From JAUVXJ01 sp034411995 (GTDB lineage: Bacteria; Chloroflexota; Anaerolineae; UBA7937; B3-Chlor): a stretch of DNA of 64,000 nucleotides. The stretch covers positions 62,001 through 126,000 of the forward strand of contig DAOUME010000013.1 of assembly GCA_034411995.1 (NCBI GenBank), written 5' to 3'. A program made the position numbers and the translations under genes. This document shows, one piece after another, positions 40,982-49,590 of this stretch. The notes under the pieces are model-generated. The model was not told the DNA's origin and did no database searches. It was given only the letters and a program-made list of their open reading frames with translations. The number at the start of each line of letters is the position of its first letter. Position 1 is the stretch's first letter.

Positions 40982-41113
40982 GATGGAAAAACGGGATTGG
41001 GGACACCACTGGTGCTCATCCTTCGACACGGCCTTCGGCCTACTCAGGATGAGCCCAGTGAGGGGCGGCCCGCAGGATAGCGCGTGCCTGCCTCTCGTCG
41101 CCGTTTTCCACAC
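40982..41113 (-). repeat. MITE-like palindromic element, copy 2 (opposite orientation, core flipped)
   Basis: Flanking arms match the reverse complement of 6877-7009 (CGGGATTGGGG..., CCACTGGT, GGGGCGG-CCGCAGGA-A, GCGCGTGCCTGCCTCTCG). The central GCTCATCC...GGATGAGC segment (41014-41054) reads in the same plus-strand direction as copy 1, i.e. inverted relative to its own flanks. The rest of the gap up to 41219 shows no gene. Confidence 0.72.
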
Positions 41114-41219
41114 CCTCGATAGGCATCCTGACTCGTGATTTGTTGGGCGCTGTGGACAACGAAGGATCAAGCGCGAGAGTAATCGATCACATCCTACTGT
41201 GCAGACGAGGTGAGTGACC

Positions 41220-42974
41220 ATGGTCACCAAGGAAATGACCTTCAAGATAGGCGGCGAAGCAGGGCAGGGCGTGGAGTCCAGCGGTGTCGGGTTCGCCAAG
41301 GCCCTGGCTCGTGCCGGGTGGGACGTCTTCGGTATGCAAGATTACTACTCTCGCATCCGCGGAGGCCACAATTTCTATCAGATCCGCGTCAGCGACCGGC
41401 CCGTGTACTCGCACGTCGAGCCGGTAGACCTTCTGCTGGCCCTCACGCAGGAGGCCGTAAACCGCCACTGTGGCGAGATCGTGGCTGGTGGCGGCATCAT
41501 CTGTGAGGAATGTCTGGAGGTGGACTGCGCTGCTCTAGACCAGCAAGACGTCAGCTACTTCCCCATACCCTTGACCGAGCTCGCCCAGGAGCAAGGGGGC
41601 GCTGAAGTGATGCGGAACACGGCGGCCCTCGCTGCCGCTGCGGGGTTGGTGGGCTTCCCCCTGGAGGTCATAGCCGGCGTGATAGAGGACAACTTCAGCA
41701 AGAAGGGGGCGGAGGCCGTGAAGGCCAACCTCAAGGTCGCGGAGGCCGCGCGCCACTTCGCCGAGGACCACTACGCTGGGAGATTCAACTACCACTTCGG
41801 TTCCCTCGCGGGCGCACCACCCAGAATGGTTTTGGACGGCAACCAGGCGATATCCCTGGGGGCGCTCCTGGGTGGATGCCAGTTCGTGGCCGGATACCCC
41901 ATGACACCGGCTACCTCCATCCTTCAGTGGATGGCGACCCACGGCGACCGGTATGGGGTAGTGGTCAAACACACCGAAGACGAGATAGCGGCGATCCTGA
42001 TGATCGTCGGCGCCGCCCACATGGGGGCCCGGGCCCTGGCGCCCACCTCGGGCGGCGGTTTTTCCCTGATGACGGAGGGTTTGGGTCTGGCCGGCATGAC
42101 CGAGACTCCTGTGGTCATCGTCGAGGCACAGCGCCCTGGACCGGCCACGGGTCTCGCCACACGCACCGAGCAGGGGGACCTGCTGTTCCTGCTGCACGCC
42201 GCTCAGGGGGAGTTTCCACGGATCATCCTCACACCGGGCACCATCGAGGAGTGCTTCGAGGCTGGCTGGCGCGCCTTCAACCTGGCGGAGAAGTACCAGT
42301 GCCCCGTGATCGTCGTCACCGACAATTACCTGGCCAACTCCGTGCGCACCGTCGAGGTCGATGCCCTTGACTTCTCCAAGGTCCACATCGACCGCGGACA
42401 GTTGCTCACCGACGCGGACCTGGACACCCTGGAAGGACAGTACCTGCGCTACGCATACACCGCTTCGGGAATCTCGCCGCGGGCTCTTCCCGGCCACCCC
42501 CAGGCCGTCTACCAGGCCACAGGCAACGAGCACACGCCCGATGGGCATCTAACCGAAGAGCCGGAACCTCGCCGTCGTCAGGTGGAGAAGCGGCTGCGCA
42601 AACTGGAGGGTGCTCTCGAAGAAATGCGCGGTCCGCTGTGGTACGGCCCAGAACAAGCCAAACTGACACTGGTAGGGTGGGGCTCCACCTATGGACCTTT
42701 GCGAGAGACAGTGGATCTGCTCAACTCTGGCGGCGGGAGCGTGAACATGCTCCATATCCGCGACGCCTGGCCCTTCCCTGCGGACGAAGTACGAGAGGCC
42801 CTCAGCGCCGCGCGCAGGACAGTCATGGTGGAGGGCAACGCCACGGGACAGATGGCTTCCCTCATCGAGGCCCACACCGGCGTGAAGCTCGACCACCACA
42901 TCCGCAGGTACGACGGCCGCCCATTCTCGCCACAGTACATCCAGGCGCGCCTGGAGGAGGTGCAGCATGGTTGA
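41220..42974 (+). CDS. korA: 2-oxoacid:ferredoxin oxidoreductase, gamma-alpha fused subunit
   Basis: About 584 residues. The N-terminal gamma domain (FKIGGEAGQGVESSGVGFAKALARAGW, YYSRIRGGHNFYQIRVSD) is fused to the alpha/pyrimidine domain (LDGNQAISLGALLGGCQFVAGYPMTPATSI, APTSGGGFSLMTEGLGLAGMTETPVVIVEAQRPGPATGLATRTEQ). Oxidatively decarboxylates 2-oxoacids with CoA, reducing ferredoxin. ATG at 41220 fits GAGGTGAGTGACC; GTG at 41214 is possible. Overlaps the beta subunit by 8 nt. Confidence 0.93.
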   Translation: MVTKEMTFKIGGEAGQGVESSGVGFAKALARAGWDVFGMQDYYSRIRGGHNFYQIRVSDRPVYSHVEPVDLLLALTQEAVNRHCGEIVAGGGIICEECLEVDCAALDQQDVSYFPIPLTELAQEQGGAEVMRNTAALAAAAGLVGFPLEVIAGVIEDNFSKKGAEAVKANLKVAEAARHFAEDHYAGRFNYHFGSLAGAPPRMVLDGNQAISLGALLGGCQFVAGYPMTPATSILQWMATHGDRYGVVVKHTEDEIAAILMIVGAAHMGARALAPTSGGGFSLMTEGLGLAGMTETPVVIVEAQRPGPATGLATRTEQGDLLFLLHAAQGEFPRIILTPGTIEECFEAGWRAFNLAEKYQCPVIVVTDNYLANSVRTVEVDALDFSKVHIDRGQLLTDADLDTLEGQYLRYAYTASGISPRALPGHPQAVYQATGNEHTPDGHLTEEPEPRRRQVEKRLRKLEGALEEMRGPLWYGPEQAKLTLVGWGSTYGPLRETVDLLNSGGGSVNMLHIRDAWPFPADEVREALSAARRTVMVEGNATGQMASLIEAHTGVKLDHHIRRYDGRPFSPQYIQARLEEVQHG

Positions 42975-43839
42975 GTTCCAGGATTACCAGAGCCCCGTGC
43001 GCCCCACGTGGTGTAGAGGCTGTGGCGACTACGGCATCTGGAACGCGCTCAAGTTCGCCCTGTCAGAGCTGGACCTCGCTCCCCATCAGGTTCTGATCGT
43101 CAGCGGGATCGGGTGCGGCAGCAAGACCCCGGACTACACCCGTGTCAACGGACTGCATACCCTCCATGGCCGCTCGCTGCCCGCCGCCACTGGTGCGAGG
43201 CTGGCCAATCACGAGATGAAGGTCATCTGCGTACACGGCGATGGCGACGGATACGGCATGGGCCTGGGCCACATGATGCACGCCGCGCGCCGCAACCTGG
43301 ACATCACGGACGTGGTGCAAAACAACCGTGTCTACGGGCTGACCAAGGGCCAGTACTCGCCCACCAGCCCTCAGGGGTTCGTCAGCAAGACCTCGCCAGA
43401 TGGGGCTATCGACGGGCCTGTCAACCCGTGGGCCCTGGCCCTGGCAGCCGGTGCCACCTTCATCGGCCGAGGATTCCCCGCGGACCTGAGGCACCTGGTG
43501 GAAACCTTGAAGAGGGCGATTGAGCATCGCGGATACGCCCTGGTAGATGTGCTCCAGCCCTGCGTCAGTTTCAATCGGGGCTATGCCTACGATTACTACC
43601 AGCCCCGTGTGTATGAACTCGATGAGGAGCCAGGTTACGACGTGACAGACCGCACCGCCGCCTGGGAGCGGGCCCACGAGTGGGGGGATCGTATCCCTAT
43701 CGGTGTCCTGTACCAGGCTAGCGGCCAGCCCACCTATGAGGACCAGGTGCCGGTCCTGGCGGCCGGCCCGCTGGTCAAGCAGGGCCTTCGGAAATGGACA
43801 GCAGAAGACTTCCAGGCTCTGAGATCTGAGTTCATCTAG
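42967..43839 (+). CDS. korB: 2-oxoacid:ferredoxin oxidoreductase, beta subunit (TPP-binding)
   Basis: 290 residues. TPP site: VSGIGCGSKTPDY, HGRSLPAATGARLAN, VHGDGDGYGMGLGHMMHAARRNLDITDVVQNNRVYGLTKGQ(Y)SPTS. WCRGCGDYGIWNAL near the start is typical of KorB. Forms the complex with the upstream subunit. Whether it prefers 2-oxoglutarate or a branched oxoacid cannot be told. Confidence 0.95.
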   Translation: MVEFQDYQSPVRPTWCRGCGDYGIWNALKFALSELDLAPHQVLIVSGIGCGSKTPDYTRVNGLHTLHGRSLPAATGARLANHEMKVICVHGDGDGYGMGLGHMMHAARRNLDITDVVQNNRVYGLTKGQYSPTSPQGFVSKTSPDGAIDGPVNPWALALAAGATFIGRGFPADLRHLVETLKRAIEHRGYALVDVLQPCVSFNRGYAYDYYQPRVYELDEEPGYDVTDRTAAWERAHEWGDRIPIGVLYQASGQPTYEDQVPVLAAGPLVKQGLRKWTAEDFQALRSEFI

Positions 43840-43893
43840 CGATGCCCAACTCGGAGTACACTTCGGCCGCCGCCGAACACAGGAGGTGAATGA

Positions 43894-44136
43894 ATGGCAC
43901 GATACGGGGTCGACACCAAACTGAGCGTCTCAGAGGTGCTGGACAGAGCAGAGCAGTACTTTGGTGAGGCGGGACTGGGACTGGAGGTGACTTCCAGGGA
44001 CGACTGCTGCCTCTCCCTCGCCGGTGGAGGAGGTCACGTCACGGTCACGGTTGTCGAAGGCGACAAGACCAGGGTGGACCTGGAAACGCGGGAGTGGGAC
44101 TACCAGGTCAAGCATTTCATGGCCGAGAAACTCTAG
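43894..44136 (+). CDS. Small conserved-looking protein of unknown function
   Basis: 80 residues with a clear RBS (AGGAGGTGAATGA). Predicted helix (SEVLDRAEQYF), then beta strands (HVTVTVVEGDKTRVDLETREWDYQVKHFM). Contains a CC pair (DDCCLSL). No family recognised. Between korB and a nitroreductase gene. Confidence 0.6.
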   Translation: MARYGVDTKLSVSEVLDRAEQYFGEAGLGLEVTSRDDCCLSLAGGGGHVTVTVVEGDKTRVDLETREWDYQVKHFMAEKL

Positions 44137-44238
44137 TGGTCCGAGGGACCACTCGACCGGCACAGGATCTCGTGGCACCGCCGTGAAGCTCGGCGGATTG
44201 GGTACAAGAAAACGCGGTCAATAGAACAAGGAGGCACA

Positions 44239-44775
44239 ATGAAGCAGGTATTCGATGTCATCAGCAGACGCCGGACGGTCCGCGCCTTCACCGACGAAGA
44301 AGTCACCGAGGAGCAGGTGGAGACCATTCTACAGATGGCGATGTATGCCCCCACCTACATGAATCGGCAGCCGTGGCATTTCGTGGTCATCAGGGACAAG
44401 GAACTCCAGAAGAGCCTGGGAGAGACCCTGGGGGTGCGTCCCTACATCCAGCAGGCTTCTGTGGTCATCGCCGTCTACGGGGACCCGAACATCTCCAACA
44501 CCTGGGAACTGGATGGCTGTGCGGCTATAGAGAACATGCTCATCGCCGCCACAGCTCTGGGGTTGGGGAGCGCGTGGGCGGGTAGCCCGGGGAACCTGGC
44601 CTGGGGCGAGGCCGAGGAGCTCATGAAGGACGCCCTCAAGGTCCCCGCGGGCTTCCAAGCGCTCTCGCTGGTGTGTCTGGGTCACCCCGCGAAGATGGTT
44701 GTCCCTCACACCAAGGACGAGCGTTACAACAAGACCAGGGTACATTACGGCACTTGGAGGGAGCTGAAGTCTTGA
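44239..44775 (+). CDS. Nitroreductase-family FMN protein 1
   Basis: 178 residues: FDVISRRRTVRAFTDEEVTEEQVETILQMAMYAPTYMNRQPWHFVVIRD at the N-terminus and AAIENMLIAATALGLGSAWAGSP, both typical of nitroreductases. FMN/NAD(P)H oxidoreductase with unknown acceptor. CAAGGAGGCACA upstream. Overlaps the next gene by 4 nt. Confidence 0.93.
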   Translation: MKQVFDVISRRRTVRAFTDEEVTEEQVETILQMAMYAPTYMNRQPWHFVVIRDKELQKSLGETLGVRPYIQQASVVIAVYGDPNISNTWELDGCAAIENMLIAATALGLGSAWAGSPGNLAWGEAEELMKDALKVPAGFQALSLVCLGHPAKMVVPHTKDERYNKTRVHYGTWRELKS

Positions 44776-45293
44776 GCGAAGTGGTGGTCTACACGACACC
44801 CACCTGCGGGTACTGCCATCAGGTGAAGCGGTACCTCGCGGGGCGAGGGATACCTTACAGGGAAGTTGATGTCGCCGCCAACCCCCAGGCTGCTGTGGAG
44901 ATGGTGAACCTCTCGGGCCAGCGCGGCGTTCCGGTGGTGCTCATCGACGGCCAGGTGGTGGTCGGCTTCAACCAGCCTCGTATCGACCAACTGCTGGCCG
45001 CCAGGTCCACCAGGCGACCTCATCTAGGCTTGTCAGTGGCTGATGCAGAGAGTATGGCACAGAAGCGCGGCAGTGGGCCCACTGAAGGAGCGTATGTGGG
45101 AGGGGTGACCCATCTCTCCCCAGGAGACAGGGCCGGCCTCGCCCAGGGCGACGTGGTGGTGGCCCTGGCTGGCCGCCCGATACGCAACGCCGACGATCTT
45201 GAATCCATTCTCTCCGGGCTGGTCCCAGGCGAGACAGTCTCGCTGGTCTTTCTTCGTAGTGGCCAGCGATTGACGGCCAGGGTGACGCCGTAG
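44772..45293 (+). CDS. Glutaredoxin-PDZ fusion protein
   Basis: 173 residues. Residues 1-80 are a glutaredoxin/NrdH-like domain (VVVYTTPTCGYCHQVKRYLAGRGIPYREVDV, active site CGYC, cis-Pro in GVPVVLIDGQVVVGF). Residues about 82-173 are a PDZ domain (LGLSVADAESMAQ...GAYVGGVTHLSPGDRAGLAQGDVVVALAGRPIRNADDLESILSG). No membrane segment. The TTG start at 44772 overlaps the nitroreductase stop; the alternative GTG lies 9 nt downstream. A redox domain tethered to a peptide-binding domain is unusual. Confidence 0.82.
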   Translation: MSEVVVYTTPTCGYCHQVKRYLAGRGIPYREVDVAANPQAAVEMVNLSGQRGVPVVLIDGQVVVGFNQPRIDQLLAARSTRRPHLGLSVADAESMAQKRGSGPTEGAYVGGVTHLSPGDRAGLAQGDVVVALAGRPIRNADDLESILSGLVPGETVSLVFLRSGQRLTARVTP

Positions 45294-45323
45294 CTCCACT
45301 CTGTGCCTTGATGGAGGTTGGAT

Positions 45324-45848
45324 ATGGGGCATGCTGGTTCGCAGAGCGCTCTCATGGCGCTGGATGTTGCCATTCAGACGGAGAAGGATGGCCGTGACTT
45401 CTACAAGCGGGCGGCCGAGAGGTCCAGCGATCCGGGAGGCAAGTTGTTGTTCGCCTCCCTCGCGGACGACGAGTTGGAACACCTGCGACTGTTGGAATCG
45501 CAGCGGAAGGCCCTGGCCGCGGAAGGACAGTGGCTCTCCTCGCCCAGGCCAGATCAACGTGCACGATCGGCGAAGATTGAAGGAGCCCCTCTGTTCTCCA
45601 GGGAAGCAGTGACCAGCAACGTAAACGCCTACACCTCCGAACTGTCGGCGTTGCGCTTGGCCTTCCTGATGGAGAAGGACGCGGTGGTCTTCTACACCAG
45701 AGCGGCTGCCGAGACGGTGGACCCTGACGGCAAGGCGATGTACGAACGCCTGGTGGAGATGGAGAAAGAGCATCAGCGTATCCTGGAAGAGGAATACAAC
45801 GCCCTGGCGAAGGAGTTCTGGAGGACCATGGGGTTCGAGCCCTTCTGA
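45324..45848 (+). CDS. Ferritin-like (rubrerythrin-type) diiron protein A
   Basis: 174 residues, four-helix-bundle type: AIQTEKDGRDFYKRAAE, ADDELEHLRLLE, LAFLMEKDAVVFYTRAAAE and EMEKEHQRILEEEY carry the E and ExxH ligands. There is no rubredoxin domain. ATG at 45324 follows GGAGGTTGGAT. Followed by a paralogue. Confidence 0.87.
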   Translation: MGHAGSQSALMALDVAIQTEKDGRDFYKRAAERSSDPGGKLLFASLADDELEHLRLLESQRKALAAEGQWLSSPRPDQRARSAKIEGAPLFSREAVTSNVNAYTSELSALRLAFLMEKDAVVFYTRAAAETVDPDGKAMYERLVEMEKEHQRILEEEYNALAKEFWRTMGFEPF

Positions 45849-45880
45849 GTCCCGGACGGAGATCAGCGACGGAGGTTCAC

Positions 45881-46414
45881 ATGAACGACGAGACAGCGGC
45901 TGCACTGTCGGTCTTGCAGGAGGCGGTTCGCAACGAACTGGACGGCAAGGCCATGTACCTGCAAGCGGCAGAGCGAACGAGGGACGGGCTGGGCAAATCC
46001 ATGTTCCGTTCCTTCGCTAAGGAGGAGGATCAGCACATACACATCCTCCAGGTGCAGTACGCAGAGGTGAGCAAGTCGGGGGATTGGATTGACCTGGAAG
46101 CAGCCCAAGAGGCTCCCAGGGATCCAGAGCTCGTCCTGTTTCCTCAAGCGGAGCGGGAGGTCAAAGAGATCGTTCCGGAGGGGATGAGCGACCTGGAGGC
46201 CCTGAAGCTGGCCATGGACTTCGAACAGCGGGCTGTTCGTATGTACCAGCAGGCCGCTGCCGAGGCGGATGACCCGGTGGCCCAGTCCTTCTATCGGGAG
46301 CTGGCGAAGTGGGAGGGCACTCACTACGAGATCCTGGACAACAGCCACGACTACCTGGCTCACAAGGGCGAGTGGTACTTCCAGGAACAGGAGATGCCCA
46401 TGTACGAAGGCTGA
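45881..46414 (+). CDS. Ferritin-like (rubrerythrin-type) diiron protein B
   Basis: 177 residues, paralogue of the previous protein: EAVRNELDGKAMYLQAAE, AKEEDQHIHILQ, LAMDFEQRAVRMYQQAAAE and AKWEGTHYEILDN. Again no rubredoxin domain. RBS CGGAGGTTCAC. The third E-x2-H partner has changed (WEGTH), still compatible with metal binding. Confidence 0.85.
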   Translation: MNDETAAALSVLQEAVRNELDGKAMYLQAAERTRDGLGKSMFRSFAKEEDQHIHILQVQYAEVSKSGDWIDLEAAQEAPRDPELVLFPQAEREVKEIVPEGMSDLEALKLAMDFEQRAVRMYQQAAAEADDPVAQSFYRELAKWEGTHYEILDNSHDYLAHKGEWYFQEQEMPMYEG

Positions 46415-46642
46415 GTCCTGGTCGAGCCTGGTACGGCCGGGCGAAAGCCCGTCCGCAGAGACGCTCCGCACCCCAGACGGCCACAGGCAGAAGCCGTGTG
46501 GCGATCCGGCGCATGATGGGATTGGGTACGCCCCCTCGTTTCGAACAGTCCCGTCCCGCTGTTTTCCAGGGCTCTGAAGACCTATCGGCCGCAGGTGAGC
46601 GGAGAAAGCAGACCTGGACATCACCCAGGTGACCATGACCAT

Positions 46643-46687
46643 GGCCCCAAGGGAGTACCTGCTCCCGGCAGGACTCTGACGCGGGCC
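46643..46687 (+). promoter_or_regulatory. Candidate H-type pseudoknot in the doxX leader
   Basis: GGGAG (46651-46655) can pair with CTCCC (46662-46666), while CCTG (46658-46661), inside that loop, can pair with CAGG (46669-46672). GGCCC (46643-46647) and GGGCC (46683-46687) would enclose both. It does not match a riboswitch consensus I can recall. The rest of 46415-46730 shows no gene. Confidence 0.35.
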
Positions 46688-46730
46688 ATAGTCTGTCGAC
46701 GAAAAAGACAGAACACAAGGAGGGATAGGA

Positions 46731-47219
46731 ATGGAAACCAACAAGACAAGGTACATCTGGGCTGCCCTGAGGATAGCGATGGGATGGCTTTTCTCATGGG
46801 CTTTCCTGGACAAGCTGTTCGGACTCGGGTTCTCCACCAGTCCCGAAGCGGCGTGGCTGGCCGGAGGTTCCCCAACCGCCGGCTTCCTGGCGAATGCCAC
46901 TAGTGGACCGCTCGCCAGCCTCTATCAGAGCATGGCCGGGAGCGTTGTCGTGGATGTGTTGTTCATGCTGGGTCTCGCAGCTCTGGGCGTGGCCCTAATA
47001 CTGGGAATAGGCGTGCGCATCGCCGGTTACGCTGGCACCCTATTCGTCCTTCTGCTGTGGTCGTCAAACTTGCCTCCCGCGAACAATCCGATCATGGATG
47101 AGCACATCGTCTACGCGATCGTCCTGGTGGGGCTGGCCACGGTGAGAGCGGGGCAATGGGTTGGTCTAGGTAAATGGTGGTCCGGGCTGGTGGCCAAGAA
47201 TCTTCCGTGGCTGCAGTAG
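46731..47219 (+). CDS. DoxX-family membrane protein
   Basis: 162 residues with four hydrophobic segments. ALRIAMGWLFSWAFLDKLFGLGFST at the N-terminus and GIGVRIAGYAGTLFVLLLWSSNLPP fit the DoxX/DoxD family (membrane subunit of thiosulfate:quinone oxidoreductase and relatives). AAGGAGGGATAGGA precedes the ATG. Substrate unproven. Confidence 0.8.
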   Translation: METNKTRYIWAALRIAMGWLFSWAFLDKLFGLGFSTSPEAAWLAGGSPTAGFLANATSGPLASLYQSMAGSVVVDVLFMLGLAALGVALILGIGVRIAGYAGTLFVLLLWSSNLPPANNPIMDEHIVYAIVLVGLATVRAGQWVGLGKWWSGLVAKNLPWLQ

Positions 47220-47326
47220 TTGAGCCCATCACCCGATGATCCTGCGCCGCGAGAAGAGAGGCCTCCTCCCGGCGCACAACTGACCGCCGTCGCCTTTCCC
47301 AGAGGTCAGCGGGTCGAGGTCCAGAC

Positions 47327-49561
47327 ATGAAGCAGGAAACGGTAACCCTGGCTCTCAAACAGTACATGCCTCCGGACTGCACGTGCGCCATCGAGGACCA
47401 GGTGAAAGCGGGCGAAGGTGTCCTTGATGTCGCCGTGAACCCGGTGGACGACGTGGTGCAGGTCACCTACGACGCCGAGAAGACAGGGCCTGGCCAGATC
47501 AAGACACTCCTGGAAAAGTGCGGCTACCACTGTGAGGGCGAGATGGAAATGCCCAGCCGCGCGCACATGGAGCACGAGCGCCAGAAGGCCGAGGGACACG
47601 ATCACCACGCCATAATGGAGGCTGACTTGCGCCGCCGTTTCTGGGTGGTTCTGGCCATCACCCTGCCTGTATTGCTGCTTTCCCCGACGATCCAGAGATG
47701 GTTTGGCTTCAGCCTCACGTTTCCGGGTGCACGGTACCTTCTATTCGTTCTGGCCACGGTCATCACCCTCTACGGCACGTGGCCCTTCTACAAGAACGCT
47801 GGCCGGGCGCTGCGGACCGGTTTGCTGGACATGAACGTGCTGGTCAGCCTGGCGGTGTCGGCTGGCTACCTATTCAGTGTGGGCGCCACCTTCCTGTTCA
47901 CGGCCGTGGATTTCTACTGGGAGATCAGTACGCTGGTGGCTGTGCTCCTGCTGGGTCATTGGCTGGAAATGAGGGCGGTGCGAGGCACAGGCGGCGCGTT
48001 GCGGGAGTTGGTCAGACTCATCCCTCCCACCGCCAACCGCATCGTGCAGGGCCAGGTACAGGAAGTGCCCACAGCAGAGGTGGAAGCGGGCGACCTGCTT
48101 CTCGTCAGGCCCGGCGAGAAGGTACCCATCGACGGAAAAGTGACTGAAGGACAGAGCGCCCTCAACGAGGCCATGATCTCTGGCGAGAGCAAGCCGGTAC
48201 CCAAACAGGCCGGAGACCTGGTCATCGGCGGGAGTTTGAACGGGGAAGGGGCCCTGCGCATCCGAGTCACGCGCACCGGCGAAGATACCGCCTTGGCCCA
48301 GATCATCTCACTGGTCAAACAGGCACAAGCCTCCAAGCCGCGTGTGCAGCGCGTGGCGGATAGAGCTGCCCAGTGGCTCACGATTATCGCTGTCACCGTG
48401 GCTGCCGGCGCGTTCCTGTTCTGGCTCCTCGTGGCGCACCAGTCGATCGTGTTCGCCCTGACACTGGCGGTGACCGTCCTGGTCATCGCCTGTCCCCACG
48501 CGCTGGGGCTGGCTATACCGGTCGTGACCACCATTTCCACGACTCTCGGCGCCCGCAACGGCATGCTCATCCGAAACGCCGAGGCGACGGAGACCGCTCG
48601 ACGGCTGGACGTCGTGGTCTTCGACAAGACGGGCACCCTTACCCGGGGCGAGTTTGGAGTCACCGATGTGGTGAGCCTGTCAGACTGGGACGAGGACACC
48701 CTTGTGAGAAGAGTGGCTGCGGTGGAGGTGAACTCCGAACACGTCATCGCCCAGGGTGTAGTTCGGTCCGCTGCCGGCGAAGGCCATACCACGTCGATAC
48801 CTCAGGCGATGGCTTTCCGTGCTATCCCTGGCCGGGGTGCCGAGGCAGACGTTGAGGGCACGAGGCTGGCGGTCGGCAATCAACGACTCATGGCTGACCA
48901 AGGCCTGGCCGTTCCCCGGAATCAGCGCCTGGCAGAACTGGCGCGCCAGGGCAAGACCGTGGTCTACGCTGCCGCCAACGGGCGGCTGCTGGGAGCCATC
49001 GCCCTCGCCGACCTCATCAGGAAGGAGTCACGGGAGGCGGTACAAGCGCTCAAAGAGATGGGATTGAAGGTGGCGATGCTCACCGGCGATAGCCAGGGCG
49101 TTGCCGACTGGGTAGCTGATGAGCTGGGACTCGACATCGTCTTTGCCCAAGTCCAGCCCCATGAGAAGGCGGAGAGGATCAAGGAGTTGCAGGACCAGGG
49201 CAAGGTCGTAGCCATGGTGGGCGACGGCATCAACGATGCCCCAGCCCTCGTCAGGGCGGATGTGGGGATCGCCATCGGCGCTGGCACAGACGTCGCCATC
49301 GAGTCCGCGGACGTGGTGCTCGTCAGGAACGATCCCCGCGACGCTGCACGCCTCATTCGCCTGAGCCGCGCCACCATGAGCAAGATGCGCCAGAACCTGG
49401 TGTGGGCCACCGCTTATAACGTCGTGGCCATCCCCGCGGCCGCCGGGATCCTTCAGCCATGGGGTATCGTGCTGCGTCCGGAGTGGGGGGCGCTGTTCAT
49501 GTCTGTCAGCACCATCGTCGTGGCCGTCAACGCCCTGCTGCTGCAAAGGACCAAGATGTGA
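47327..49561 (+). CDS. Heavy-metal P1B-type ATPase, CopB-like (CPH motif)
   Basis: 744 residues. P-type ATPase with actuator SGESKPV near residue 286, the membrane metal motif CPHALG near residue 388, DKTGTLT near residue 433 and GDGINDAPAL near residue 632. CPH rather than CPC marks the CopB/P1B-3 group (copper or silver export). The N-terminal metal domain is unusual: PPDCTCAIEDQVKAGEGV replaces the standard GMTCxxC, followed by a His-rich HDHHAIMEAD. Directs metal out of the cytoplasm. Confidence 0.92.
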   Translation: MKQETVTLALKQYMPPDCTCAIEDQVKAGEGVLDVAVNPVDDVVQVTYDAEKTGPGQIKTLLEKCGYHCEGEMEMPSRAHMEHERQKAEGHDHHAIMEADLRRRFWVVLAITLPVLLLSPTIQRWFGFSLTFPGARYLLFVLATVITLYGTWPFYKNAGRALRTGLLDMNVLVSLAVSAGYLFSVGATFLFTAVDFYWEISTLVAVLLLGHWLEMRAVRGTGGALRELVRLIPPTANRIVQGQVQEVPTAEVEAGDLLLVRPGEKVPIDGKVTEGQSALNEAMISGESKPVPKQAGDLVIGGSLNGEGALRIRVTRTGEDTALAQIISLVKQAQASKPRVQRVADRAAQWLTIIAVTVAAGAFLFWLLVAHQSIVFALTLAVTVLVIACPHALGLAIPVVTTISTTLGARNGMLIRNAEATETARRLDVVVFDKTGTLTRGEFGVTDVVSLSDWDEDTLVRRVAAVEVNSEHVIAQGVVRSAAGEGHTTSIPQAMAFRAIPGRGAEADVEGTRLAVGNQRLMADQGLAVPRNQRLAELARQGKTVVYAAANGRLLGAIALADLIRKESREAVQALKEMGLKVAMLTGDSQGVADWVADELGLDIVFAQVQPHEKAERIKELQDQGKVVAMVGDGINDAPALVRADVGIAIGAGTDVAIESADVVLVRNDPRDAARLIRLSRATMSKMRQNLVWATAYNVVAIPAAAGILQPWGIVLRPEWGALFMSVSTIVVAVNALLLQRTKM

Positions 49562-49590
49562 AGGACACGAACGGCAGAACGAATGCGGCC

